From: Porphyromonadaceae bacterium UBA3318
Lineage (GTDB): Bacteria > Bacteroidota > Bacteroidia > Bacteroidales > Muribaculaceae
Length of the DNA stretch: 5,934 nucleotides
NCBI GenBank assembly: GCA_002361235.1
Contig: DESI01000082.1
Span: forward strand, 460-6,393
Direction of reading: 5' to 3'
Of the stretch, positions 1 to 5,868 are shown piece after piece. A program made the position numbers and the translations under genes. How positions within the stretch are numbered: position 1 is the first letter of the stretch; every line of letters starts with the position of its first letter. The notes beneath the pieces were generated by a model. The model saw only the letters and a program-made list of their open reading frames with translations. It made no database searches and was not told where the DNA came from.

Positions 1-651
1 TTCCAGAATATTTGAAACCAGTGTGTCTACATATTCCTCGGCAGTTTCTTGCCCGCTAATTATCTCGGGGAAACCGCCTGTCTCCATATACTTGTCAAAT
101 GCTCTGCGAAGTAAGGCGTCTGTTTTTGTAGAAAGATTCGTTATCTCCACTTTCTCCATTTCGCAAAATTCACGGAACGAAAAAGGATACAATTCGATTT
201 CATTATAGCGTCCGGTGAGATATGTGGAAAGCTCGCTACTGAGTAGTTTTGCGTTGCTACCGGTTATAAACACCTTCATTCCGTGCCTGAGCAATCTATT
301 GACGAAAAGATGCCATCCTTCTATATTCTGTGCCTCGTCAAGAAATAAGTGAGTGAAATCACCATAAATCTGGTAAAGGCACTTTAATATATCGTTCAGA
401 TCATCAGCTGTCAATCGAACTAAACGTTCATCGTCAAAATTCACATAAGCGAATTTTACATGAGCCTTATCAAGTACGTTGAAACACAATGTTGATTTTC
501 CACTGCGGCGTACTCCTATTACCACTTGAGCCTTTTTACTCTCAAGTTTAACCATATCTTCTTCCTTCCGTTTGCAAAAGCGTTGGGAACGAAGTGTGTC
601 AAGCTCCTCTCGTTGGTCGCGTAATATTTCAAGCAGTATTGAAGTATCCAT
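1..651 (-). CDS. AAA_14 / DUF4143-type ATP-binding protein, 3' end outside window
   Basis: The reading frame is open from ATG at 651 down to base 1 (217 codons, no stop), so the C-terminal half is missing. An in-frame stop (TAA) sits five codons upstream of the ATG, which fixes the start. Visible motifs are Walker A GVRRSGKST (residues 46-54), an NFDDERL segment (71-77), Walker B LFLDEAQ (102-108), a sensor-like ITGSNAKLL (129-137), and TGRY (146-149) followed by ELYPFSFREF (153-162). This order is characteristic of the AAA_14 ATPase domain that normally precedes a DUF4143 domain in proteins of about 380-450 residues. These proteins are common and often multicopy in Bacteroidales; their cellular role is poorly known. 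The N-terminal 40 residues are charged and probably helical. The gene is AT-richer than the rest of the window (sampled lines about 40% GC versus about 55%), suggesting different ancestry. It has its own promoter (672-704). Family assignment is confident; function is not. Confidence 0.92.
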   Translation of the reverse strand, partial: MDTSILLEILRDQREELDTLRSQRFCKRKEEDMVKLESKKAQVVIGVRRSGKSTLCFNVLDKAHVKFAYVNFDDERLVRLTADDLNDILKCLYQIYGDFTHLFLDEAQNIEGWHLFVNRLLRHGMKVFITGSNAKLLSSELSTYLTGRYNEIELYPFSFREFCEMEKVEITNLSTKTDALLRRAFDKYMETGGFPEIISGQETAEEYVDTLVSNILE

Positions 652-671
652 TAATGTCTTGTATTATGGCA

Positions 672-704
672 CAAAGATAGTAAAACTTCGATAAAAGCGC
701 AAAA
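672..704 (-). promoter_or_regulatory. Bacteroides-type sigma-ABfr promoter for the ATPase gene
   Basis: On the minus strand a TTTG -33 box (700-703, within TTTTG) is followed by a 20-nt spacer (680-699) and TATCTTTG (672-679), an exact match to the Bacteroides -7 consensus TAnnTTTG. The ATPase start codon lies about 20 nt downstream, giving a very short leader. Both boxes and the spacing match the known consensus. One copy of the 33-bp-period repeat (TTATCGAAGT) lies in the spacer, so a factor binding it would affect polymerase directly (inference). Confidence 0.8.
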
Positions 705-760
705 CATTACTATTTAAACTACGATAATTCGGCATAATTGAGATCGGCATACTGCGATAA
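684..760 (-). repeat. Three phased copies of TTATCGNAGT, 33-bp period, in the ATPase promoter region
   Basis: On the minus strand, TTATCGCAGTAT, TTATCGTAGTTT and TTATCGAAGTTT occur with the CGATAA complement at plus positions 755-760, 722-727 and 689-694. The spacing is exactly 33 bp both times, close to three helical turns. The core is about 10-12 bp; the intervening bases are AT-rich and only weakly alike. The copy nearest the gene lies between the -33 and -7 boxes. No copy is visible at the next 33-bp step on either side. This could be an operator array or a decayed tandem repeat. Confidence 0.6.
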
Positions 761-851
761 ACCAACATTATAGTTGCAAAAGTTGGTCAGATCTGTTTAA
801 GAAAGACAGCAGGAAGTATTTATTAATTCTGTGGATATGGTGCAACTCAAA
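761..851. other. AT-rich intergenic spacer without a recognised gene
   Basis: This stretch lies between the phased repeats and the stop codon of the barrel remnant. It contains a short inverted repeat (CCAAC at 762-766 and GTTGG at 782-786, 15-nt loop) too weak to call a terminator. I see no RNA gene, no promoter consensus and no convincing open frame here. Confidence 0.5.
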
Positions 852-1006
852 TTATTTTCCAGTGCCGAAGCGGGAGGTGTCGATGTCGGGGGCTTGGGGC
901 TTGAAGCCGTTGAAGCGCCAGATGAAGGTCAGTTTGAGATTGCGCGACATGTCGCGTACTTTCATCCGGTAGTCCTGGCTGCCACTCAGCGTGCGTTCGG
1001 GCGCGC
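852..1006 (-). pseudogene. C-terminal remnant of a TonB-dependent / outer-membrane beta-barrel protein
   Basis: The minus-strand frame ending with TAA at 852-854 encodes a tail that looks like the last strands of a Bacteroidota outer-membrane barrel: RTLSGSQDYRMKVRDMSRN, then an amphipathic final strand LKLTFIWRF, then NGFKPQAPDIDTSRFGTGK. The SRN…L.L..WRF strand and the DTSRFG end are typical of the outer-membrane beta-barrel (PF14905-like) TonB-receptor group, usually 750-950 residues long. Only about 50 residues are recognisable. The frame stays open upstream to 1148, but there the peptide is low-complexity, antisense to the ricin-like gene, and not barrel-like. There is no start or signal sequence, so this is a dead fragment. 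The break falls at roughly 1000-1015. Family recognition is from the short tail only, so confidence is moderate. Confidence 0.6.
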
Positions 1007-1536
1007 CTACGGTGAAATGGTACGACAGCTGGTCGCTCGACGTGTTCGCTGACTGCGACCGCTTCAAGCGGCCCGCGGAGCTGGCCGACGGCATGGAAGT
1101 CCGTCTGCTGGACAAGTATTCCGACCGCTGGATGTCTACCAAGGGCAACGGGTTCTATATCGATAACGATGACGATGCTACCAACATGGATTTCCGTCTC
1201 GAGGCCACGGACAATCCGTATCAGTGGCGCATAGTCGAAGTGAAGTCCGGCCAGAGGCTGGAGTCGGTGTATGGTGCGCTGATGCTGATGCAGCCCAAGA
1301 ATGCCGATACACAGACATGGCGATTTGAGCTGGAGGAGGACGGGTGCTACAGGCTCCAGTGCGTGGCCGACGGCAAGTTCCTCTCCGTGTCCGGTGGCTC
1401 CCAGGGCGCCGGGTCTCCGATATTCATGGCGCGCCCCGTAAGCATCAGCAAGAAGGAACTTGAAGATGCCATACAGGGCGAGATACTTAAGGCGGCCATT
1501 GAGGCACGCACGGCTGAAGTCAACGAAGCACGCTGA
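991..1536 (+). CDS. 5'-truncated ricin-type (beta-trefoil, QxW) lectin-domain protein
   Basis: The frame is open from 973 and ends at TGA 1534-1536. No good start exists: GTG at 991 precedes sequence that belongs to the opposite-strand barrel remnant, and the first in-frame ATG is at 1093. Counting from 991, the protein has repeats of the ricin-B type: RWMSTKGNGFYI (46-57) to YQWRIVEV (77-84), then GALMLMQPKN to TQTWRFEL (107-114), then YRLQCVADGKFLSVSGG to a closing strand near 150. QW and QTW are the hallmark ends of trefoil repeats, which bind carbohydrate in many secreted proteins. A charged helix (154-181) ends the protein. There is no signal peptide and the trefoil is preceded only by about 30 unassigned residues, so the native gene was longer at the 5' end. 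It converges on and overlaps the acyltransferase gene by 17 bp. Probably a non-functional remnant or an assembly-cut gene. Confidence 0.65.
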   Translation: MRSGAPTVKWYDSWSLDVFADCDRFKRPAELADGMEVRLLDKYSDRWMSTKGNGFYIDNDDDATNMDFRLEATDNPYQWRIVEVKSGQRLESVYGALMLMQPKNADTQTWRFELEEDGCYRLQCVADGKFLSVSGGSQGAGSPIFMARPVSISKKELEDAIQGEILKAAIEARTAEVNEAR

Positions 1537-2656
1537 GTTGACGTCCTTTGTTCGGGGGTCGGTTGATGCCTATCATCCAGCGGCAGAAGGGAATCAGCGA
1601 CAGGATTTTGGTGCTGACCGCGCAGCTCAGGAATGTGGCCAACGCTATGACCGGAATGGCCACAGCCGTGGGCAGCTGCATCTGCCCCTTGAAGATGCTT
1701 ACAAACAGCCCTAACCACAGGATGTGCATCAGGTACATGCCGTAGCTCAGGTTCGACAGCTCGGAAATCCAACGGGACGCCTCGGTCCTGCGGATGCAGG
1801 TGAACAGCAGGAACGCGCCGGTGGTAAGCATCACGCAGTTGATGGTGCAGAACGACCATCCTATCTCAAGCTCGGGCGTAACATGGAGTTGTCCGGGTAC
1901 GGCCTGGATGTAGAATGACAGGATGGTCCAGACGGCTCCGATCACGGTCAGGAATGAGCCGACGGCCAGACGCTTTGCCCGTGACCAGTCGAGGTGTACG
2001 CGGATGTAATGCGCCAGTACCAGGTATCCGAGGTATCCTGAGAAATACCATAGTATATGGAACTCGTTCCAGAAGCATTGTCCCCATATCTCGCCGAAGA
2101 ACCGTGTCAGATACGGCATACATGTCGATACGAAGAACAGGCCGATGAACAGCCTTTCCTCCGAAGCCTTGGCTTTGGCGAGCCAGGGCGAAATGAACGG
2201 GATGAACAGATACAGGCTTATCAGCGGGTACATGAACCAGAGGTGTCCCGCCAAGGTCGGGAAGTTCAACGGGATGCGCGCCAGGTCGGTGGCCGAAGTC
2301 TCGAGGTCGATCTGATTCCACAGCACGGGCACGGTGGAATAGATTATCATGAAGAACAGGAATGCGGGAAGAATCCTGACGGCCCTGCGCTTATAGAACG
2401 CTACGGCAGACATTCCCTCCTTCATGGGCACGAGCAGAAACGCCGATACAATCATGAACAGGGGGACGGACATTCGTGAGAATCCGTCATAAAGCGAAAC
2501 CCACAGACGGTCGGTTTCATTCGCGAGAAACGACTGCGGTCCCGCCATGTCGGTCGAACCGGGCGCGCCGTAGAAATTCTCGCTTGCATGTACGAGCATC
2601 ACCAGAAAGCAGGCAAACACCCGTATGTAATCAAGGAATACGATTCGTTTATTCAT
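1520..2656 (-). CDS. Acyltransferase 3 family integral membrane protein (O-acyltransferase)
   Basis: The 378-residue length is normal for the Acyl_transf_3 family (PF01757), inner-membrane enzymes that move an acetyl or other acyl group onto sugars of exopolysaccharide, O-antigen or other glycans. Near the N-terminus LDYIR…LVHA gives the family's R-X10-H motif (Arg12, His23). FYKRRAVRILPAF (87-99) is the conserved cytoplasmic basic segment, GHLWFMYPLISLYLFIP (137-153) follows, and SYGMYLMH (304-311) marks a late conserved segment. About ten hydrophobic helices are apparent. The start ATG at 2656 sits directly before MNKRIVFLDYIR, the usual N-terminal context. The last 12 residues after RWMIGIN are hydrophilic and overlap the convergent ricin-like gene. 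It lies 53 bp downstream of the ManA-like gene in the same direction; co-transcription is plausible. The acceptor glycan cannot be told from sequence. Confidence 0.93.
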   Translation of the reverse strand: MNKRIVFLDYIRVFACFLVMLVHASENFYGAPGSTDMAGPQSFLANETDRLWVSLYDGFSRMSVPLFMIVSAFLLVPMKEGMSAVAFYKRRAVRILPAFLFFMIIYSTVPVLWNQIDLETSATDLARIPLNFPTLAGHLWFMYPLISLYLFIPFISPWLAKAKASEERLFIGLFFVSTCMPYLTRFFGEIWGQCFWNEFHILWYFSGYLGYLVLAHYIRVHLDWSRAKRLAVGSFLTVIGAVWTILSFYIQAVPGQLHVTPELEIGWSFCTINCVMLTTGAFLLFTCIRRTEASRWISELSNLSYGMYLMHILWLGLFVSIFKGQMQLPTAVAIPVIALATFLSCAVSTKILSLIPFCRWMIGINRPPNKGRQLSVLR

Positions 2657-2678
2657 TCTAAAAAAGGTTGTTCTTATC

Positions 2679-2702
2679 GTTTAAACGGAAATTAGTTTAA
2701 AC
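2679..2702. repeat. Two GTTTAAAC palindromes 16 bp apart
   Basis: GTTTAAAC occurs at 2679-2686 (extended to CGTTTAAACG, 2678-2687) and again at 2695-2702 in the 53-bp gap between the ManA-like gene stop and the acyltransferase start. Two identical 8-bp palindromes so close could be an operator pair or could form an alternative hairpin; in AT-rich spacer chance cannot be excluded. A loose -7-like TAATTTCC lies between them on the minus strand without a convincing -33 box. Confidence 0.4.
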
Positions 2703-2709
2703 AATTACG

Positions 2710-3519
2710 TCATATCGCCACTTTCAGCAGCGACAGGTCGCCTTCGACCTCAAACGAGTCGGTGGCGGCCGGAATCAGGATGGTCTCGCCCTGCTGAACG
2801 GTGGTGAGCACGTTTGACACCTTCAGTCTGCCGTTTCCCTTGAGACACACCAGGCTCATCAGCGATTGTTCGGGATTGGAGAATACACGCGAGCCTGTCA
2901 CTTCCTCGTATTTCACATTGATGTCGTTCATATCCACGTTTCCGGAGTCGCATGCCTGCTGTATCTCCACCAGAAAGTTGCCGGCGCCGATGGTCTTGAC
3001 ATAGCGTGCGGGCATAAGGAAGGAATCACCGGGGTGGGTCTCGAGCCGTCCGTCGGCATTAGGCTTGGCTTTGCCTGCAGCGCCTGACATGAATTCTTCG
3101 GTATCGTATGCGCCGTCGGTATAGATCATGGCGCCGTCAGTGGCGTTGAGGATATACCAGAGGCTGACGTTGCCGGCGCTGTCCGATGCGGTGTCGGCGG
3201 GAGTATGGTCGCGCAGCGTGTCCAGCGGGATGTCCTCGTTGGCGTCTATCAGACGGATGGTCAACGGGAAGCGGTTGCCGTAACGCTCGTAGACCCGCGG
3301 TCCCACCAGCGTCTCGCCATATTTGGCCGTCAGGTCGTTCAGCGTAAGGCCCATGTCGGCACCCTCCGACACGATGCTCTCGCAGCCGGGTACAGCCGAC
3401 AGTTCCCAGCTCTCGCCTATGTTGCGGCAGTTGACGGAGATCTGTTTGAAGCGGGAAATTTCATCGCCTCCCCATATTGTGTTCCTGAAGTAAGGGAGGA
3501 ATTTTAATGGCTGTTTCAT
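2710..3519 (-). CDS. ManA-like (type I phosphomannose isomerase fold) protein lacking the metal site
   Basis: The 269-residue product follows the Bacteroidota class I mannose-6-phosphate isomerase pattern (usually about 320 residues): KFLPYFRNTIWGGDEI (6-21), IGESWELSAVPG (34-45), FPLTIRLIDA (84-93), WYILN (121-125), HPGDSFLMPA…IGAGNFLVEIQQ (162-188) and a final cupin QQGETILIPAATDSFEVEG (242-260). The catalytic parts are not preserved. Where the family has QVHPDD there is DTLRDH (100-105); the ligand Glu two residues before WY is Ser119; the His of RVHSIG is Lys175; and the YRIYDF(N)R segment after EIQQ is absent, leaving DSGNVDMNDIN. The protein is also shorter than usual. It probably cannot bind Zn or isomerise mannose-6-phosphate and may be a sugar-binding or regulatory pseudoenzyme (inference). 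ATG 3519 is chosen because homologous sequence begins at MKQPLKF; the frame extends to 3630 but the extra 37 residues read through a terminator and are not family-like. Confidence 0.85.
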   Translation of the reverse strand: MKQPLKFLPYFRNTIWGGDEISRFKQISVNCRNIGESWELSAVPGCESIVSEGADMGLTLNDLTAKYGETLVGPRVYERYGNRFPLTIRLIDANEDIPLDTLRDHTPADTASDSAGNVSLWYILNATDGAMIYTDGAYDTEEFMSGAAGKAKPNADGRLETHPGDSFLMPARYVKTIGAGNFLVEIQQACDSGNVDMNDINVKYEEVTGSRVFSNPEQSLMSLVCLKGNGRLKVSNVLTTVQQGETILIPAATDSFEVEGDLSLLKVAI

Positions 3520-3573
3520 GTGGTCGTCGTTATTGCTGTGTCCAATATCTGATATATTAACAATAGAAATAGG
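3520..3573 (-). promoter_or_regulatory. Leader of the ManA-like gene, possible weak promoter
   Basis: Between the terminator T-run and the ManA-like ATG is an AT-rich leader. A TTTTTG (minus strand, about 3574-3579) could act as a -33 box, and TATCAGAT 19 nt on is only a partial match to TAnnTTTG. There is no Shine-Dalgarno sequence, as is usual for this group. A promoter is expected functionally if the terminator is efficient, but the sequence supports it only weakly. Confidence 0.2.
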
Positions 3574-3615
3574 CAAAAAGGATAAGCGACCGCCCAGAAG
3601 CATGAGCGGCCGCTC
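3574..3615 (-). terminator. Intrinsic terminator after the glycosidase-like gene, built on a 16-bp palindrome
   Basis: On the minus strand, nine bases after the stop at 3624, AGCGGCCGC (3606-3614) pairs with GCGGTCGCT (3585-3593) through a 12-nt loop with one G-U pair, followed by TATCCTTTTT down to 3575. The upstream arm is itself inside a perfect palindrome ATGAGCGGCCGCTCAT (3602-3617), so two alternative folds are possible. Stem strength and the T-run fit rho-independent termination between the glycosidase-like gene and the ManA-like gene. Confidence 0.6.
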
Positions 3616-3623
3616 ATCGTCAT

Positions 3624-5819
3624 TTACCAATTGAACCTGACTTTCCTGCCCTCGGGCGAGTTCTCGAATTTCAGCAGATACGTACGGCTTGCATTGTCCC
3701 AGTCCTGCGGATTGAACACCTGCTTGCCGTCCACTGTTACCGACTTAGGCATAGCCGGAAGCAACACGCGGGAAACGCCGTCGGTCTCCACGGGGCTCTT
3801 GGCCGTGAATGCGTAGGAATTGCCGCTGCGGGCCTCGTCCGATTCGCGGAAGGATGCCGCCAGCACCTGTGCGCGCTTGTGGTCCTTGACTTTGTCAAGG
3901 TCGATCAGCAGCGACTGTGTGCCCGGATTCACGGTCACGGACTGCATCACGGGCAGTTCGGGGTCGAACAGGTCGATGTACCGGCCGTTCAGCACCAGAG
4001 GCTTGTCGCTTACACTCTCGTCGACCACTGCGGCTAATTTGTACGCACCGCGCTGCAGCTGGAAATCGTTCTTGAAATCGAGCTTGCCGGCCTTGGCACG
4101 GTCGGTATAGAGTGCCGTAAGGTTACGGACATAGTCGGCGTCGCCACCCTTGTTGATTATGAAATCCTTCGGGTCGTGGCGCATCACCATCACCGTGCCT
4201 TTGCCCACCTTATACTCGCCGTCGGCGGCATTCATGTCGATGCCCAGGGTCTTGAACAGATGCTGTGACGGAGCGGTGTATGAATTGCCGTTGGTCGACC
4301 ACCATTCGCGCACGCCCTGGAAAGGATCCTTGTCGGACCCGCAGAACAGCAGCACGCCGCCTTTCCTTACCCAGTCGGCCAGATGCTTGTGAGCCTCGGG
4401 ATCCAGCGGCTTCATGTTGGAATAGGTCATCACCAGTACCTTGATGTCGCGCAGAGTGGCGGGGAAGGCTAAGTTCTCGATATGTACGGTCTTGACCGGC
4501 ACGCCACGCTTCACCAGAGGCAGCGCCATGCCGTAGAAATTGGCCAGCTGAGGGTCGTCGTAACCCTTATGCTGCGGAAAACGCTGGAACATCAGCGAGT
4601 TCGCCATCAGCACGCCTATGCCGTGGCTGCCGTTCAGGCGGTTGTCGCTCTGCGGCATCTTGTTCAGCGCGTTTATCATCACCTGCATCTGTGCGGAGTA
4701 GAAGCGCGGGATGCGCGTTTTCTCCTGGCTGTCGGCGCTGGTGCGGTACAGGCCCTCGTATATACGTTCGGGCCAGGGCATCACCTCGTAGTCGCTGACG
4801 CCCGGATAGAGCAGCTGGGCGGTGAATGTGGCCTGGTAGTTTCGCTTGTAGTCGGCCCAGTCGCGGGGCCAGTCCTCGATGGGGTCGGTCAGGAAGAACA
4901 TCTTGCGGCCGGTGGGAGCCGTCATGGACTCCATCGAGCCGTATTCAAGGAAGGCATTCTCAAACACGCGCTCCTTGCGGATGCCGTTGAAGAAGTTAGG
5001 CTCGCGCGATGTTCCGGTCCATACCTGCGCGATGTAGCCGTCCACGCAGGGGAGCGACGCAAGGCTTGCCTCGGGGCTGACTATCTGCCACTGGGAATAG
5101 TTCACCAGCGAGTGGGTCGGAACGTAACACTTGATGTCGCGGCCCAGGCTCTTGCCATATTCCTTGGCGTAGGTGAACACCTCGTTCAGCGCACGGTAAT
5201 ACAGGTGGTATTTCAGTTTGTTGGACATATATGTGGCCTCAGGCGACTCATGCTGCGGACGCCAGTCCGTGCCGTAATATTCCTTCCATTCGCGCTTGAA
5301 GGCGTCGCTGTAACCGGAACGGGCCCAGAACTCGGGTTCCTCCATGAATATGGCCTCGGCCCCGGCGTCGATGGCCCGCTTGACGTGGCGCTCCTTCATG
5401 TAGTTCAGGAAATTCATGGACGGCACGATGTAAGGCACCATGTGACCGTGCCAGATGGTGTCGCCTTTCTGCGTCACCTGGCCCTCGTCCAGATGCCATT
5501 TGCCGTCCCATTTGCCGGTGAAATAATCCTGGTATTCACCCCAGGCGATGCCGGTCATGTAATGTATGATGTAACCACGGTCTTTCCAGCTGCGCACGCG
5601 GCTTTCAAAGCTCTTGGCGCTGGTACGGTCGCTGGGGTTGCCCCCGATGCCGTACACCATCACCGCATCGGCGCGGTTGTCGATGGTGGGGCGCCATTCC
5701 TGCGATGACTGGAAGGTGGTCTTGACGTTGTCTTTGGAATAACATGCGGTTCCCGGCAGACACAGCATGGCGCCCGTCAGGATTCCGGTATATATCGTAT
5801 ATGCTTTAACAGGATTCAT
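3624..5819 (-). CDS. Exported putative glycoside hydrolase, GH42/GH164-like architecture
   Basis: The 731-residue protein starts with a signal sequence (hydrophobic 5-24, then GTAC with Cys26, possibly a loose lipobox), so it is exported or a lipoprotein. Residues about 45-390 look like a (beta/alpha)8 glycosidase domain: GYIIHYMTGIAWGEYQ (82-97), DAGAEAIFMEEPEFW (151-165, with E160/E161/E163 as candidate acid/base), CVDGYIAQVWTGTSREPN (258-275), MFFLTDPIEDWPRDW (307-321) and YPGVSDYEVMPWPERIY (338-354, E345 as candidate nucleophile). Residues about 398-530 resemble the flavodoxin/GATase-like trimerisation domain of GH42-type enzymes (IGVLMANSLMFQRFP; LRDIKVLVMTYSNMKPLD; LADWVRKGGVLLFCG). Residues about 585-731 are a beta-rich C-terminal domain. 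This three-domain plan is that of GH42 beta-galactosidases and GH164 beta-mannosidases; the exact family and substrate are unproven. It lies upstream of the ManA-like and acyltransferase genes on the same strand. ATG 5819 directly precedes the signal peptide; there is no Shine-Dalgarno sequence. Confidence 0.85.
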   Translation of the reverse strand: MNPVKAYTIYTGILTGAMLCLPGTACYSKDNVKTTFQSSQEWRPTIDNRADAVMVYGIGGNPSDRTSAKSFESRVRSWKDRGYIIHYMTGIAWGEYQDYFTGKWDGKWHLDEGQVTQKGDTIWHGHMVPYIVPSMNFLNYMKERHVKRAIDAGAEAIFMEEPEFWARSGYSDAFKREWKEYYGTDWRPQHESPEATYMSNKLKYHLYYRALNEVFTYAKEYGKSLGRDIKCYVPTHSLVNYSQWQIVSPEASLASLPCVDGYIAQVWTGTSREPNFFNGIRKERVFENAFLEYGSMESMTAPTGRKMFFLTDPIEDWPRDWADYKRNYQATFTAQLLYPGVSDYEVMPWPERIYEGLYRTSADSQEKTRIPRFYSAQMQVMINALNKMPQSDNRLNGSHGIGVLMANSLMFQRFPQHKGYDDPQLANFYGMALPLVKRGVPVKTVHIENLAFPATLRDIKVLVMTYSNMKPLDPEAHKHLADWVRKGGVLLFCGSDKDPFQGVREWWSTNGNSYTAPSQHLFKTLGIDMNAADGEYKVGKGTVMVMRHDPKDFIINKGGDADYVRNLTALYTDRAKAGKLDFKNDFQLQRGAYKLAAVVDESVSDKPLVLNGRYIDLFDPELPVMQSVTVNPGTQSLLIDLDKVKDHKRAQVLAASFRESDEARSGNSYAFTAKSPVETDGVSRVLLPAMPKSVTVDGKQVFNPQDWDNASRTYLLKFENSPEGRKVRFNW

Positions 5820-5838
5820 GATATTATGGAAGCAGGTA

Positions 5839-5860
5839 ATGTTAAGCAGATGATGTTAAG
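5839..5860. repeat. Direct repeat ATGTTAAG, 14-bp period, in the glycosidase leader
   Basis: ATGTTAAG occurs at 5839-5846 and 5853-5860 (CTTAACAT in the minus-strand leader), about 20-40 nt upstream of the glycosidase-like start. It could be a half-site pair for a regulator; being only 8 bp and AT-rich, it may be chance. Confidence 0.3.
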
Positions 5861-5868
5861 AATGAAGT

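Noticed and set aside
684..760. Phased repeats as a CRISPR array
   Set aside because: The conserved core is only about 10-12 bp, there are three units, and no cas gene is visible.
762..786. CCAAC/GTTGG inverted repeat as a terminator
   Set aside because: Only a 5-bp stem with a 15-nt loop and no T-run.
831..1052. Plus-strand 73-codon frame
   Set aside because: Antisense to the barrel remnant, whose minus-strand frame gives the recognisable outer-membrane protein tail.
1007..1148. Upstream part of the minus-strand frame as more of the barrel protein
   Set aside because: The peptide is Ser/Arg-rich and lacks alternating strand patterns, while the plus strand encodes a plausible ricin-like protein there.
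1347..1859. Minus-strand 170-codon frame
   Set aside because: It overlaps the acyltransferase gene in another frame and gives a His/Pro/Arg-rich peptide without family features.
1866..2321. Minus-strand 151-codon frame within the acyltransferase gene
   Set aside because: Out-of-frame shadow of the acyltransferase, whose own frame carries the conserved motifs and membrane segments.
3520..3630. 37-residue N-terminal extension of the ManA-like protein
   Set aside because: It would run through the terminator hairpin and overlap the previous stop; family similarity begins at the ATG at 3519.
4482..5708. Plus-strand open frame of 408 codons antisense to the glycosidase-like gene
   Set aside because: The peptide is rich in His/Val/Ala/Arg with no domain, arises from GC-rich third positions of the real gene, and has no promoter or start context.
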